Shown here: in pieces, positions 41,254 through 50,725 of the stretch
How positions within the stretch are numbered: position 1 is the stretch's first letter
How the letters are laid out: each line of letters starts with the position of its first letter
Origin: Pseudomonas fluorescens
GTDB lineage: Bacteria > Pseudomonadota > Gammaproteobacteria > Pseudomonadales > Pseudomonadaceae
Direction of reading: 5' to 3'
Assembly: GCF_000802965.1 (NCBI RefSeq)
Contig: NZ_JSAK01000020.1
Coordinates: 124,001-188,000, forward strand
Length of the DNA stretch: 64,000 nt
The notes under the pieces: generated by a model
The model's database searches: none
Seen by the model: only the letters and a program-made list of their open reading frames with translations
What the model was told of the DNA's origin: nothing
Position numbers and translations under genes: made by a program

Positions 41254-42600
41254 ATGGAATCTGCCACTGAGCACCAAGGCCGTATTCTCTTGGTGGATGA
41301 TGAGTCCGCCATCCTGCGAACCTTCCGTTACTGCCTCGAAGACGAGGGCTACGCTGTGGCAACCGCCAACAGCGCTGCGCAAGCCGATGCGTTGCTGCAA
41401 CGCCAGGTTTTCGACCTGTGTTTCCTCGACTTGCGCCTTGGCGAAGACAACGGCCTCGACGTGCTGGCGCAGATGCGTATTCAGGCACCGTGGATGCGGG
41501 TGGTGATCGTCACCGCTCATTCGGCTGTAGACACTGCTGTGGACGCGATCCAGGCCGGTGCTGCCGATTACCTGGTCAAGCCATGCAGCCCTGATCAACT
41601 GCGCCTGGCCACCGCCAAGCAGTTGGAAGTGCGGCAACTGTCGGCGCGTCTGGAAGCCCTGGAAGGCGAGGTTCGCAAACCCAAGGATGGCCTGGACTCT
41701 CACAGCCCGGCGATGAAAGTGGTGCTGGAAACCGCCCGCCAAGTGGCCACGACCGATGCCAACATCTTGATTCTCGGTGAATCCGGTACCGGTAAAGGCG
41801 AGTTGTCGCAGGCCATTCACGGCTGGAGCAAACGGGCGAAGAAATCCTGCATCACCATCAACTGTCCTTCGCTCACTGCCGAACTGATGGAAAGTGAGCT
41901 GTTCGGCCACAGTCGTGGCGCGTTCACCGGGGCCAGCGAAAGTACTTTGGGTCGCGTCAATCAAGCCGACGGCGGTACGCTCTTTCTCGACGAAATCGGC
42001 GATTTTCCATTGATTTTGCAGCCCAAGTTGCTTCGTTTCATCCAGGATAAAGAATACGAGCGGGTAGGTGATCCCGTCACCCGCCGCGCCGACGTGCGTA
42101 TCCTCGCGGCTACCAACCAGAACCTCGAAGACATGGTTCGCGACGGTCGTTTCCGCGAAGACCTGCTGTATCGCCTCAACGTCATCACCTTGCACCTGCC
42201 GCCGCTGCGCGAACGCCGGGAAGACATTCTCAACCTCGCCGACCGGTTTCTGGCCCGGTTCGTCAAGGAATACGCCCGTCCGGCTCGGGGTTTCAGCGAT
42301 GAAGCCCGCGAAGCGCTGCTTGGCTATCGTTGGCCGGGGAATATTCGCGAGCTGCGCAACGTGGTCGAGCGGGCGAGCATCATCTGTCCGCAGGAACGGG
42401 TTGAAATCAGCCACTTGGGCATGTCCGAAGCGCCGGTCAATAACGCGCCACGCATCGGCGCTGCGCTGAGCCTGGATGAGCTGGAAAAAGCCCACATCGG
42501 CGCAGTGCTTGCCACCGCCGGCACGCTGGATCAGGCGGCCAAGACTTTGGGCATCGACGCATCGACGCTGTACCGCAAACGCAAACAGTACAACTTGTGA
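41254..42600 (+). CDS. algB: NtrC-family response regulator AlgB
   Basis: Regulator of alginate synthesis, partner of KinB. The 448-aa protein has a receiver domain with phospho-acceptor Asp59 (CFLDLRLGED), an AAA+ domain with Walker A ILGESGTGKGEL, the sigma-54-contacting GAFTGA loop (SRGAFTGASES) and Walker B GGTLFLDEIGDF, and a C-terminal Fis-type HTH (LDQAAKTLGIDASTLYRKRKQ). The start is backed by AAGGAG. kinB begins 10 bp after the stop. It is divergent from the small-membrane-protein/Ivy operon. Confidence 0.96.
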   Translation: MESATEHQGRILLVDDESAILRTFRYCLEDEGYAVATANSAAQADALLQRQVFDLCFLDLRLGEDNGLDVLAQMRIQAPWMRVVIVTAHSAVDTAVDAIQAGAADYLVKPCSPDQLRLATAKQLEVRQLSARLEALEGEVRKPKDGLDSHSPAMKVVLETARQVATTDANILILGESGTGKGELSQAIHGWSKRAKKSCITINCPSLTAELMESELFGHSRGAFTGASESTLGRVNQADGGTLFLDEIGDFPLILQPKLLRFIQDKEYERVGDPVTRRADVRILAATNQNLEDMVRDGRFREDLLYRLNVITLHLPPLRERREDILNLADRFLARFVKEYARPARGFSDEAREALLGYRWPGNIRELRNVVERASIICPQERVEISHLGMSEAPVNNAPRIGAALSLDELEKAHIGAVLATAGTLDQAAKTLGIDASTLYRKRKQYNL

Positions 42601-42610
42601 GTTGCCAGCG

Positions 42611-44401
42611 ATGAAACTGGCGATGAAGTTGCGGACCCGGCTGTTTCTGAGCATTTCCGCGCTGATCACCGTCGCACTGCTCGGGCTTCTGCTCGGGCTG
42701 GTCAGCGTCATGCAAATGGCCGGGACTCAAGAAGCGCTGGTGCGCAACAACTTCGTCACGCTGGACGTGGGTCTAAAACTGCGCCAGACACTGGGTGATC
42801 AGCTGATCCTCATGCTCAGCGAGCAACCGGATTCCGCTGCCTTCGACGCCTCCAAAAAGCGTTACTTCGAACTGCTGGAGGAGGGCATTGCCCAAGAGCC
42901 AGAGGGCATCGGCAGCGAATACGGTTTCAGGAAAGCCAAGGTGGATTACCTGAGCTTTATCCAGGCGTATGAGGTGTCGCCTGACCCCAAACATGTGCTG
43001 AGCGGCAACGACGAGCTCACCGATAAATTCAATGCGCTGCGCAGTGGTTTAATCGCCGAACACAAGCGCGCACTGGACAACATCAACGACATCGAACGGC
43101 GCGCCCGTGAACGCGCGTTGCTGATTGCCGGGTTGCTCGGCCTGGTCGGGTTGGCGGTATTGATCATCGGTTTCGTCACCGCTCATGCCATCGCCCGGCG
43201 CTTTGGGGAGCCCATTGAGGCCTTGGCGCAGGCGGCGGACCATATCGGCCAGGGCAAATTTGACGTCACGCTGCCGATCTCCTCCGCAGTGGAGTTGAAT
43301 CAACTGACCCGGCGCTTCGGGATCATGGCCGAGGCTCTGCGGGAACATCAGGCGACCAATGTCGATGAGCTGCTCGCAGGTCAGCAGCGTCTGCAAGCGG
43401 TGCTCGACAGCATCGATGACGGATTGCTGATGATCGATCGCGAAGGTCATCTGGAGCACCTCAACCCGGTGGCGCAGCGCCAGTTGGGTTGGGACAGCGA
43501 TCGACTCGGACAAGGACTGGGTTCGGCACTGGAACGTCCGGAGCTCGATGAACAGCTGCAACTGGTGCTGCGTGGCGGCACGCTGGAGCGGGCGCCGGAG
43601 GACCTGAGTATCGAAGTCGATGGCGAGTCGCGCTTGTTGACCTATAGCCTGACGCCGGTCAGCCATACCCAGGGCCATATTCTCGGCGCGGTAATGGTGC
43701 TGCACGACGTCACTGAACAGCGCGCCTTCGAACGGGTGCGCAGCGAGTTCGTGCTGCGCGCTTCCCATGAACTGCGCACGCCGGTCACTGGCATGCACAT
43801 GGCGTTCGGCCTGTTCCGCGAGCGCGCGCATTTTCCCCAGGACTCTCGTGAAGCCGATCTGCTGGACACGGTCAATGAAGAAATGCAGCGCCTGATGCAG
43901 TTGATCAACGACCTGCTGAATTTCTCTCGTTATCAGAATGGCCTGCAAAAACTGACGCTGGCGCCGTGCTCCATTGAGGATTTGCTGGAGCAGGCACAAC
44001 TACGCTTTACCGACGCAGCAGCAAAGCAGGGTATCGATCTGTTGGTGGAAGCGCAGGGGCCTTTGCCGCGTTTACAGGCCGATCAACCGCAATTGGATCG
44101 GGTGCTCGACAACCTGATAGACAACGCGCTGCGTCACACCTCGCCAGGGGGGCTGATACGCTTGCAGGCCCGACGCCATGGCGACCGAGTGATCATCAGC
44201 GTCGAGGACAACGGCGAAGGCATCGCCTATGGGCAGCAAGGACGGATTTTCGAGCCGTTCGTGCAGGTCGGTCGCAAGAAAGGCGGTGCCGGGCTTGGCC
44301 TGGCGTTGTGCAAGGAAATCGTGCAATTGCACGGCGGGCGGATGGGCGTCTATTCACGGCCGGGGCAGGGCACTCAGTTCTACATGGCGTTGACGGTATA
44401 G
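42611..44401 (+). CDS. kinB: Sensor histidine kinase/phosphatase KinB
   Basis: A 596-aa inner-membrane sensor. The first transmembrane helix (LFLSISALITVALLGLLLGL) and a second near residues 170-190 (LLIAGLLGLVGLAVLIIGFVT) enclose a periplasmic domain. HAMP, PAS (AVLDSIDDGLLMIDREG), HisKA with His386 in RASHELRTPVTG, and HATPase_c (LDNLIDNALRHT, GGAGLGLALCKEI) follow. The length matches P. aeruginosa KinB. It controls AlgB phosphorylation and so alginate and virulence genes in relatives. Confidence 0.96.
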   Translation: MKLAMKLRTRLFLSISALITVALLGLLLGLVSVMQMAGTQEALVRNNFVTLDVGLKLRQTLGDQLILMLSEQPDSAAFDASKKRYFELLEEGIAQEPEGIGSEYGFRKAKVDYLSFIQAYEVSPDPKHVLSGNDELTDKFNALRSGLIAEHKRALDNINDIERRARERALLIAGLLGLVGLAVLIIGFVTAHAIARRFGEPIEALAQAADHIGQGKFDVTLPISSAVELNQLTRRFGIMAEALREHQATNVDELLAGQQRLQAVLDSIDDGLLMIDREGHLEHLNPVAQRQLGWDSDRLGQGLGSALERPELDEQLQLVLRGGTLERAPEDLSIEVDGESRLLTYSLTPVSHTQGHILGAVMVLHDVTEQRAFERVRSEFVLRASHELRTPVTGMHMAFGLFRERAHFPQDSREADLLDTVNEEMQRLMQLINDLLNFSRYQNGLQKLTLAPCSIEDLLEQAQLRFTDAAAKQGIDLLVEAQGPLPRLQADQPQLDRVLDNLIDNALRHTSPGGLIRLQARRHGDRVIISVEDNGEGIAYGQQGRIFEPFVQVGRKKGGAGLGLALCKEIVQLHGGRMGVYSRPGQGTQFYMALTV

Positions 44402-44408
44402 CGCACGT

Positions 44409-46022
44409 TTATGCTTCGTCATCCAGGCGTCGCTTGGCCAATCGGCGCCCGCGGGTAATCAGTTCGATGAACTGCACCGCGCTCAGCGCATGAGCGAACA
44501 ACCAGCCCTGACCAAACTTCACGCCTTCACTGCTCAGCAGTGCTGCCTGGGATTCATGTTCGATGCCCTCGGCAATCACCTTGAGATGCAGTGACTGGGC
44601 CATGTGAATGATGTGCGGAGCCACGCCACTGCTCGCCGCGTCGTGGCCCAGGGCGTCGATAAAGGCTTTGTCGATTTTCAGGCAATCCACCGGCAGGGTT
44701 TGCAAGTAGGCGAGGCTGCAATAGCCGGTGCCAAAGTCATCGATCAATACCTGGTGCCCCACATCGCGCAAGGCTTGCAGGTTTTCCCGCGCCACCACCA
44801 CATCGATCAAGCCCCTTTCGGTGACCTCAAAGGCAATTTGCTTCGCCGCGACCCGGTGCAAGGTCAGCAGGCGCGCCATCACCTGGCCGATGCGCGGCAC
44901 CATGACATCACACGCCGCCAGGTTGACCGAGATGTACAGCTGCGGATTTGCCCGCAGCAATTGACCCAATTGCTCAAGCAGGCGTTGCAGGACGAAGTCG
45001 GTCATCTGGCGGATTTGTCCGGTGTTCTCCGCCATCGGAATGAACAGGTCGGGGCTGGTCAGGGTGCCGTCGGGCCTTCGCCAGCGCAGCAACGCCTCGG
45101 CCCCCACGCAGTTACGGCTGTCGAGATCGAAGATCGGTTGATACAACACCTGCAACTCGCCACGGCGTATGGCGCCTGTCAGTTCGGCATCCAGTGACTG
45201 GCGCTGGCGCACCAGCAGAAACACCAGGAAGCCCACGCACGCAGCCAGCACAAGGCTGGCCGGCAGCAACCACCACCACATCGGCGGAATATGCGCTCCG
45301 CTGCGCGGAGTGATGAGCACCAGTTGGTACTCCGGGTTGTCAGTGGGCATGCGGTAAATCAAACGTCGATGGGTGACTTGCAACGCATCGCGGCTTTTCG
45401 GTGGCCAGGCCTCGGTAGGCGGCCAGGCTTGCGAGACGCCCAGAACCGGAATCGCCCGGGTGCCGTGATCGAGTACCACCAGCAGGCTGCTTCCCGGTGA
45501 CAGGTCGACCATATCGGTCAAATGTCCACGCGAAGTCGCCACGCGGAAATTGCCGCGCCCGAGCATCAGGGCGGCGCGATTTTCATCGGGTTCAGTGGTG
45601 GTGTTCAGCCAGTAGCTGTAGGTGGGACCTTTGATGTCCGGTGGGCGCGCCAGCGACAACCCTTCCTGGCGGGGACGATTGGAGCAGATTCGCGAGGCGT
45701 CCATATAAGCCGCTTCGTAAACAAAGCGGTAATTGAAGCTGACCTGCTGCAAGGTCGCGATCATTTCGTCGTCGCAGCCTCGCAGCGGCTGAGCCTCCAG
45801 ATCATCGAGGCTTTCGCGTAGCTGTCCGAAAAGCTGCTCCAAACGGGCGAGAAAGCGTTCACCCTGGGCGTTCATTTCCTGGCTTTCGTTCTGCTCGACC
45901 TGGTGTATCGCGACGAACAGGCTGCCGGCCAACAGCAGTGATGCGCTCAAGGCAGCAGCCAGCATCGCCAAAAACCAAGGGCGATAGAACCAACTACGAA
46001 TCCTTACTCGAGCAGCAGTCAT
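44409..46022 (-). CDS. EAL-domain cyclic-di-GMP phosphodiesterase with CSS sensor domain
   Basis: A 537-aa membrane protein. An N-terminal helix and a second near residue 230-250 flank a periplasmic CSS-type domain with Cys in CDDEM and RICSNR, which can form a redox-sensitive disulfide. The cytoplasmic EAL domain keeps the catalytic set: VLYQPIFDLDSRNCVGAEALLRW (EAL as E-A-L), IDDFGTGYCSLAYL (DDFGTG) and VIAEGIEHESQ. It should therefore cleave c-di-GMP. The ATG at 46022 was taken; a TTG 24 bp upstream is possible. It is convergent with kinB, 7 bp apart. Confidence 0.92.
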   Translation of the reverse strand: MTAARVRIRSWFYRPWFLAMLAAALSASLLLAGSLFVAIHQVEQNESQEMNAQGERFLARLEQLFGQLRESLDDLEAQPLRGCDDEMIATLQQVSFNYRFVYEAAYMDASRICSNRPRQEGLSLARPPDIKGPTYSYWLNTTTEPDENRAALMLGRGNFRVATSRGHLTDMVDLSPGSSLLVVLDHGTRAIPVLGVSQAWPPTEAWPPKSRDALQVTHRRLIYRMPTDNPEYQLVLITPRSGAHIPPMWWWLLPASLVLAACVGFLVFLLVRQRQSLDAELTGAIRRGELQVLYQPIFDLDSRNCVGAEALLRWRRPDGTLTSPDLFIPMAENTGQIRQMTDFVLQRLLEQLGQLLRANPQLYISVNLAACDVMVPRIGQVMARLLTLHRVAAKQIAFEVTERGLIDVVVARENLQALRDVGHQVLIDDFGTGYCSLAYLQTLPVDCLKIDKAFIDALGHDAASSGVAPHIIHMAQSLHLKVIAEGIEHESQAALLSSEGVKFGQGWLFAHALSAVQFIELITRGRRLAKRRLDDEA

Positions 46023-46097
46023 AGGGAATATCCGGCGAATTACCAATGAGTTATAGCTGCTGGTTGGGAAAACGCCCGAACCGTCGGGCGGCCGTCA

Positions 46098-46877
46098 TTA
46101 TTTTGTCTGATTCAACACCTGTAACAGTGCTGCAGTTTGAGCGTCCGGCGTGCCGTCGAAGCGGGAAGGGCGGAAATGCATCTGAAAGGCTGAAATCACA
46201 TGGCGGGTGGCGACGTCCAGCTCGCCGGTTTGCGGCGTGTCATAACCAAAGCGGGCCAACTGCGCCTGAAACCAGCTGATGCTGGGCAGTTGCGCTTCGA
46301 ACTGTGCCTGTTGTCGTGCAACGGCTTGCTCGTTGGGCCAGATGCCGATGCCCTCCGCCGCGAGGCGCTTCCAGGGGAACAGCGGCCCCGGGTCCAGTTT
46401 GCGCAGCGGTGCGATGTCGCTGTGGCCGATGATGCTGCGCGGGTTGATGGCGTAGCGTGCGCTGATGTCCTTGAGCAAGAAGATCATGGACTCGACCTGC
46501 GCATCGCTGTAGGGATACCAGAGTCGCCCGGTCGGGGTGTCCTTGAAACCGGGATTGACGATTTCGATGCCGATGGAGCTGGAATTCAGCCATGTCCGGC
46601 CTTGCCATTGGCTTTCACCGGCGTGCCAGGCGCGCAGGTTTTCGTCCATCAACTTGTAGATGGTCGCGTTCTTGTCGTCGCCGATCAGGTAATGGCTGCT
46701 GACTTCGCCATGGGTCAACAACTGCAATGAGCGCTCAAGCGATGCATTGGTGTAATGCATCACCACGAACTGTATGCGGCTGTCGTGATTGGCTGAAACG
46801 TGACTGGTGTCGATACGAGGGCCGCTGGCGCAACCGGCCAGCAGCATCAGGGACACGATGAGAGCGAAATATTTCAT
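46098..46877 (-). CDS. AmpD/AmiD-type N-acetylmuramoyl-L-alanine amidase, lipoprotein
   Basis: A 259-aa envelope enzyme that cuts the amide between MurNAc and the stem peptide. The lipobox LLAGC (Cys at residue 16) shows membrane anchoring, unlike cytoplasmic AmpD. The Amidase_2 domain has FVVMHYTNAS (zinc His), HYLIGDD, SIGIEIVNPG (catalytic Glu) and IIGHSDIAPLRKLDPGP (His, Lys, Asp of the active site). A C-terminal peptidoglycan-binding domain (about residues 190-255, ISWFQAQLARFGYDTP) follows. It resembles the AmpDh proteins that help set beta-lactamase induction. Confidence 0.92.
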   Translation of the reverse strand: MKYFALIVSLMLLAGCASGPRIDTSHVSANHDSRIQFVVMHYTNASLERSLQLLTHGEVSSHYLIGDDKNATIYKLMDENLRAWHAGESQWQGRTWLNSSSIGIEIVNPGFKDTPTGRLWYPYSDAQVESMIFLLKDISARYAINPRSIIGHSDIAPLRKLDPGPLFPWKRLAAEGIGIWPNEQAVARQQAQFEAQLPSISWFQAQLARFGYDTPQTGELDVATRHVISAFQMHFRPSRFDGTPDAQTAALLQVLNQTK

Positions 46878-46980
46878 GGCGGAAGGCAATACACGCAAGA
46901 CAATAATGCAACAGTGTAACGTACTGCCCCGCGTGCGGAGGCCAATCGCGATGATTTAAACAAAATGGAACAATTGCCGA

Positions 46981-48993
46981 TTAACCCAACTCGACCCGGT
47001 TCCGTCCGGCATTTTTTGCCCGATATAGCGCGAGATCGGCTCTTTTCAGGGCCAGATCGCTATGTTCTCCAGCCTTGAATGCTGTCAGCCCCATGGAAAC
47101 CGTAATCGTCACGCGCTCACCCTTGAAGTGGAAAGGACACGCTTCGATGGCGGCTCGCAGGCTTTCCAGCAATTTCATCCCTGCCGCCGGCACCGTGGAA
47201 GGCATCAACAACACAAACTCCTCACCGCCAAACCGGGCAATGAAATCCGTCCCGCGTAAACGCTTGCGCAGAACGGTGGCAATGAGTTTCAGCACTTTGT
47301 CGCCTGCCAGGTGACCGTAGTTATCGTTGATATGCTTGAAGTGATCGAGGTCGAGCATCGCCAGCATCAGCGTGTTGCCGTGTTGTTGCCACTGGCTGAT
47401 TTCGTGGTCCAGGCGTTCGCTCCAGGCTGCCCGGTTGGGCAGGCCGGTCAGCGGATCAATCAAGGCTTTCTGGCGCTGCTCTTCGAGGTGCTCGCGAAAG
47501 CCCGAGGCTTCCTGCTCCATGTGCGCCACCCGTTCCGCCAGGCTTTGCAGGCGGGCCGCCACTTCTTGCTCACGCTCATCGCGCTGCTGGCGGTGTTGAT
47601 CCATGGTACCAAGCAAGCCTTCGAGGTGGTTTTCCAGCACATGCTTGAGGTCTTCCAGGTCAGCGGCTTCGTGCATGCTGCTCTGCAAACCATCGACCTG
47701 CTCGCGGATCTGTGTGTCCATGGCTTGTGCCGCAGAACGGTTGTCGGCGTGACCGGCGCTGGCGGCCTGCAGGTTGCTCTGGAACGACTCGAGGCGTTCG
47801 TTGAGCCTCTGCAAATAGGCCTCGAACTCGTGCTGGCCGCTGTCCGAGATCGCCAGCATCAACGTGGCAAGATCGTCGAGAATCGGCAGAAGCTCGTACC
47901 AGTTCAAACCGTTTTTCAGGCGAAGCCGCATCGATTCGGCTTGTGGACGATGGCGCTCGGGTAGCGTCAGGTCGTCGAGTAAACCCAGCAGTGTTTCTTC
48001 GATGTGCTTGGCCACCGAGCTGTAGGACGGCTCGGGCGAGTCCGGCAGGGCGTAAAGTACATCGTGCTCGGGTTGTCCCGGATCGAAGGCCGGGGGAATT
48101 GGCGAGTCGTCCGAAACGACCGTTGGGATCAGTTCGTCGGGGTTGATGCTTTCAGCCGGAGTCGCTGGCGTGACTGGCGCGTCCTCGGGTTGATCCTGTA
48201 TTTCAAGCGTCGGGGCGAATTCTTGCTGCGGTGCTGGAACGGGTGGAGCAAATGCCCCAGTGACAGGAGGTTCTGGTGCCTCTGGCGATTGCTGCAACGA
48301 GTGAGGTTCGACAGCGGCAGGGCGTTCGGCCGCAAGCTCCGCGTGACGCGCATCGGCGGTGGGTTGAGGATCGACGAGGGCTGTCTCACTAGCCATAAGG
48401 CCTTCGGCAGGCTGGGCGATGGTGGGTTGCTCTGCCGGGACGGCGGCAGGAGTTGCCTCTTCCTCGGCGTCACGGTGCCCGAACAACCGCTGCAACAAGC
48501 CTGGTCGACCGGGTTCCGCCGGGCTCTCCAGTTGACTCAGGGCTTTGCCTTGCAACCCGCTCAGTTCACTGAGCAGCAATGGGATCTCGCGAGCCTGGCT
48601 GACGCGGTTATCCAGCTGTTTAGCGAAACTCTTGAGGGGGCGGCTCACTTCCCGAGGCAGCGGCAATTTTTGCAGCTGCGTGACCAGCGCATTCAGCGCA
48701 GCGCTGGTCTGGTTAACGCGGGTTTCACGGCGCTGCTCGGAGTCCAGCACGGCCTTTTCCAGGCGCGGGAGCAGGGCGGCCAGGCCGGCGTCCATGTCAT
48801 CGGTGCGCACGACTTCGCGCATTTCCTTCATGCATTGGTCAACCGCGCGGTCAGTGCCTTCGGCGGCCAGGGTGCTGCGCACCAGCCCGCGGCGTAGCAA
48901 GTCGAGCCTGGCATCCCAGCGACGTTCGAGTTTTTCCTGTTGTTCGATGCTTTTGAGGTATTTCTCTTTCCAGCGCTGTGTTTCGTCGCTCAT
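46981..48993 (-). CDS. GGDEF diguanylate cyclase with long linker
   Basis: A 670-aa cytoplasmic protein without clear membrane segments. Residues 1-165 are helical. A long Pro/Glu/Ala-rich low-complexity linker (about 165-320) follows, then a helical region with coiled-coil character (about 320-505), and a C-terminal GGDEF domain with the active-site loop FGGEEFVLLM. The RxxD inhibitory site is not evident upstream of the loop. It should make c-di-GMP. It sits head-to-tail with the EEP gene (no gap) and near an EAL enzyme. P. aeruginosa DgcH (PA5487) occupies this place as I remember. Confidence 0.9.
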   Translation of the reverse strand: MSDETQRWKEKYLKSIEQQEKLERRWDARLDLLRRGLVRSTLAAEGTDRAVDQCMKEMREVVRTDDMDAGLAALLPRLEKAVLDSEQRRETRVNQTSAALNALVTQLQKLPLPREVSRPLKSFAKQLDNRVSQAREIPLLLSELSGLQGKALSQLESPAEPGRPGLLQRLFGHRDAEEEATPAAVPAEQPTIAQPAEGLMASETALVDPQPTADARHAELAAERPAAVEPHSLQQSPEAPEPPVTGAFAPPVPAPQQEFAPTLEIQDQPEDAPVTPATPAESINPDELIPTVVSDDSPIPPAFDPGQPEHDVLYALPDSPEPSYSSVAKHIEETLLGLLDDLTLPERHRPQAESMRLRLKNGLNWYELLPILDDLATLMLAISDSGQHEFEAYLQRLNERLESFQSNLQAASAGHADNRSAAQAMDTQIREQVDGLQSSMHEAADLEDLKHVLENHLEGLLGTMDQHRQQRDEREQEVAARLQSLAERVAHMEQEASGFREHLEEQRQKALIDPLTGLPNRAAWSERLDHEISQWQQHGNTLMLAMLDLDHFKHINDNYGHLAGDKVLKLIATVLRKRLRGTDFIARFGGEEFVLLMPSTVPAAGMKLLESLRAAIEACPFHFKGERVTITVSMGLTAFKAGEHSDLALKRADLALYRAKNAGRNRVELG

Positions 48994-49869
48994 TCAAGGG
49001 ATCCGCGAGGGGGCAGGACTCAACGCGGGGAATGCATCAGCCGTGAGCGAACCCGGCAGACGAATCTCTACCGCGACCGGCAGGTGATCGGAAATGGGTT
49101 GGGCCAGCACCTCGACCTTTTCAAGGGTCAGGCTCGGGCTCAGTAGAATGTGGTCCAGGCAGCGCTGCGGACGCCAGCTGGGGAATGTCGCTTCCAGTTG
49201 CGGGGCCAACAGGCCGAGGTCGCGCAACGGAGAGTTTTGCAGCAGGTCACTGGCATGGGTGTTCATGTCACCCATCAACACCTGGTGTTTGTAGCCACCG
49301 ATCAACTCGCGGATGTAGGACAGTTGCAGGCTCCGGGCGCGAGCGCCCAGCGCCAGATGCATCATCACCACCACCAACGCTTCCGAGCCTTCGCCGAAAC
49401 GCACCAGAATCGCTCCGCGACCCTTGGGGCCCGGCAGCGGGTGATCTTCAATCGCCCACGGGCGCAGGCGGCTGAGCACGCCATTGCTGTGCTGGCCGAG
49501 GCGACCGAGATTTCGATTGAGTTGTTGATACCAATAGGGAAAGGCGCCGAGCTGCGCCAGGTGTTCGACTTGATTGACGTAGCCTGAACGCAGGCTGCCG
49601 CCATCGGCCTCCTGCAAGGCGACCAGATCGAAGTCACCCAGCAGACTGCCGATTTTTTGCAGATTGTCGGCGCGCCCGGTATGCGGCAACAGGTGCTGCC
49701 AGCCTCGGGTCAGGTAATGCCGATAACGCTCGGTACTGATGCCGACCTGGATATTGAAACTGAGCAAGCGCAGACGGCTGTCTGCGGGCAAGCCCGTGGA
49801 TTCCAGGTGATGCTCGTTGACCCGCGGATCATGCAGGCCAACGACGCGTTCAGTTCCCCAGCGGTGCAT
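48994..49869 (-). CDS. Endonuclease/exonuclease/phosphatase (EEP) family protein
   Basis: A 291-aa protein of the EEP superfamily. Catalytic elements are visible: LLSFNIQVGI (Asn), VALQEADGGS (metal-binding Glu), VVMMHLALGAR (His), VLMGDMNTHASD (Asp/Asn) and the final SDHLPV. No signal peptide is seen. The substrate may be nucleic acid, phospholipid or inositol phosphate; sequence does not decide. Its stop directly abuts the GGDEF start codon. Confidence 0.88.
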   Translation of the reverse strand: MHRWGTERVVGLHDPRVNEHHLESTGLPADSRLRLLSFNIQVGISTERYRHYLTRGWQHLLPHTGRADNLQKIGSLLGDFDLVALQEADGGSLRSGYVNQVEHLAQLGAFPYWYQQLNRNLGRLGQHSNGVLSRLRPWAIEDHPLPGPKGRGAILVRFGEGSEALVVVMMHLALGARARSLQLSYIRELIGGYKHQVLMGDMNTHASDLLQNSPLRDLGLLAPQLEATFPSWRPQRCLDHILLSPSLTLEKVEVLAQPISDHLPVAVEIRLPGSLTADAFPALSPAPSRIP

Positions 49870-49883
49870 GGCAGGCGTCTCGT

Positions 49884-50525
49884 TTAGTTGGCAGCAGCCT
49901 TGTTAGCCGCTCGCTCTTGAGCAACCAGTTTATCGGCCAGTTGCAGGGCTTGTTCGGCACCGCCGGCAGAGCCGATGTCAAAACGGTACTTACCGTTGAC
50001 GATCATGGTGGGTACGCCGGTGATTTCATATTTCTTGGCCAGTTCTTTGGCCTTGTTGATCTGACCCTTGATGGCGAAGGAGTCGAAAGTGGCCAGGAAC
50101 TTGTCTTTGTCTACGCCTTGGGTAGCCAGGAAGTCCGCCATGTCATTCTTGTCGGTCAACTTCTTGTGTTCTTTCTGAATGGCCTCGAAAACCGCAGCGT
50201 GAACCTTGTGCTCAACGCCCATGGCTTCGAGGGTCAGGAACATTTGGCCGTGTGCGTCCCAAGGACCGCCGAACATGGCAGGGATGCGAACGAAGTTGAC
50301 GTCGGAAGGCAGTTTTTCGACCCATGGATTGATCACAGGCTCGAATGCATAACAGTGTGGGCAGCCATACCAGAACAACTCCACCACTTCGATCTTGCCA
50401 GGTACGGCAACCTGAACCGGGTTGCTCAATTCGACATAAGGGGCGGCTGGGGCTTCGGCGGCCTGGGCAGTCATGCCGAACAGGCTGGCAGCGACAAGTG
50501 CGGCGCTGATGATCAGATTACGCAT
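49884..50525 (-). CDS. dsbA: Thiol:disulfide interchange protein DsbA
   Basis: A periplasmic oxidase that forms disulfides in exported proteins. The 213-aa precursor has a signal peptide ending AQAAEA and the thioredoxin-fold active site FWYGCPHCYAFEP (CPHC), plus the cis-Pro loop VPTMIVNG. Length and motif match P. aeruginosa DsbA1. A strong terminator of the upstream cytochrome gene lies 95 bp before its start, so it has its own promoter. Confidence 0.97.
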   Translation of the reverse strand: MRNLIISAALVAASLFGMTAQAAEAPAAPYVELSNPVQVAVPGKIEVVELFWYGCPHCYAFEPVINPWVEKLPSDVNFVRIPAMFGGPWDAHGQMFLTLEAMGVEHKVHAAVFEAIQKEHKKLTDKNDMADFLATQGVDKDKFLATFDSFAIKGQINKAKELAKKYEITGVPTMIVNGKYRFDIGSAGGAEQALQLADKLVAQERAANKAAAN

Positions 50526-50619
50526 GCTTTACTCCTGGACAAATTTTATCGCCTCGCGCGACCTGTTTTCAGACAGGCCGGGGCGGGCTTGAGTTCTGTA
50601 GTGTAACGGCAGCGGCCAC

Positions 50620-50648
50620 AAAAAAGGGCGGCCAAAGCCACCCTTTTT
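50620..50648 (-). terminator. Rho-independent terminator downstream of cytochrome c4
   Basis: On minus AAAGGGTGGC-TTTG-GCCGCCCTTT (one mismatch) followed by a T-run. It separates cytochrome c4 from dsbA. Confidence 0.85.
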
Positions 50649-50725
50649 ATACTTGCTGCGACGGATTAATCGAGCGTTAACGTTGCAGGAGATGTATGCC
50701 CTGATCAACGCCCGATTCGCCGGTC

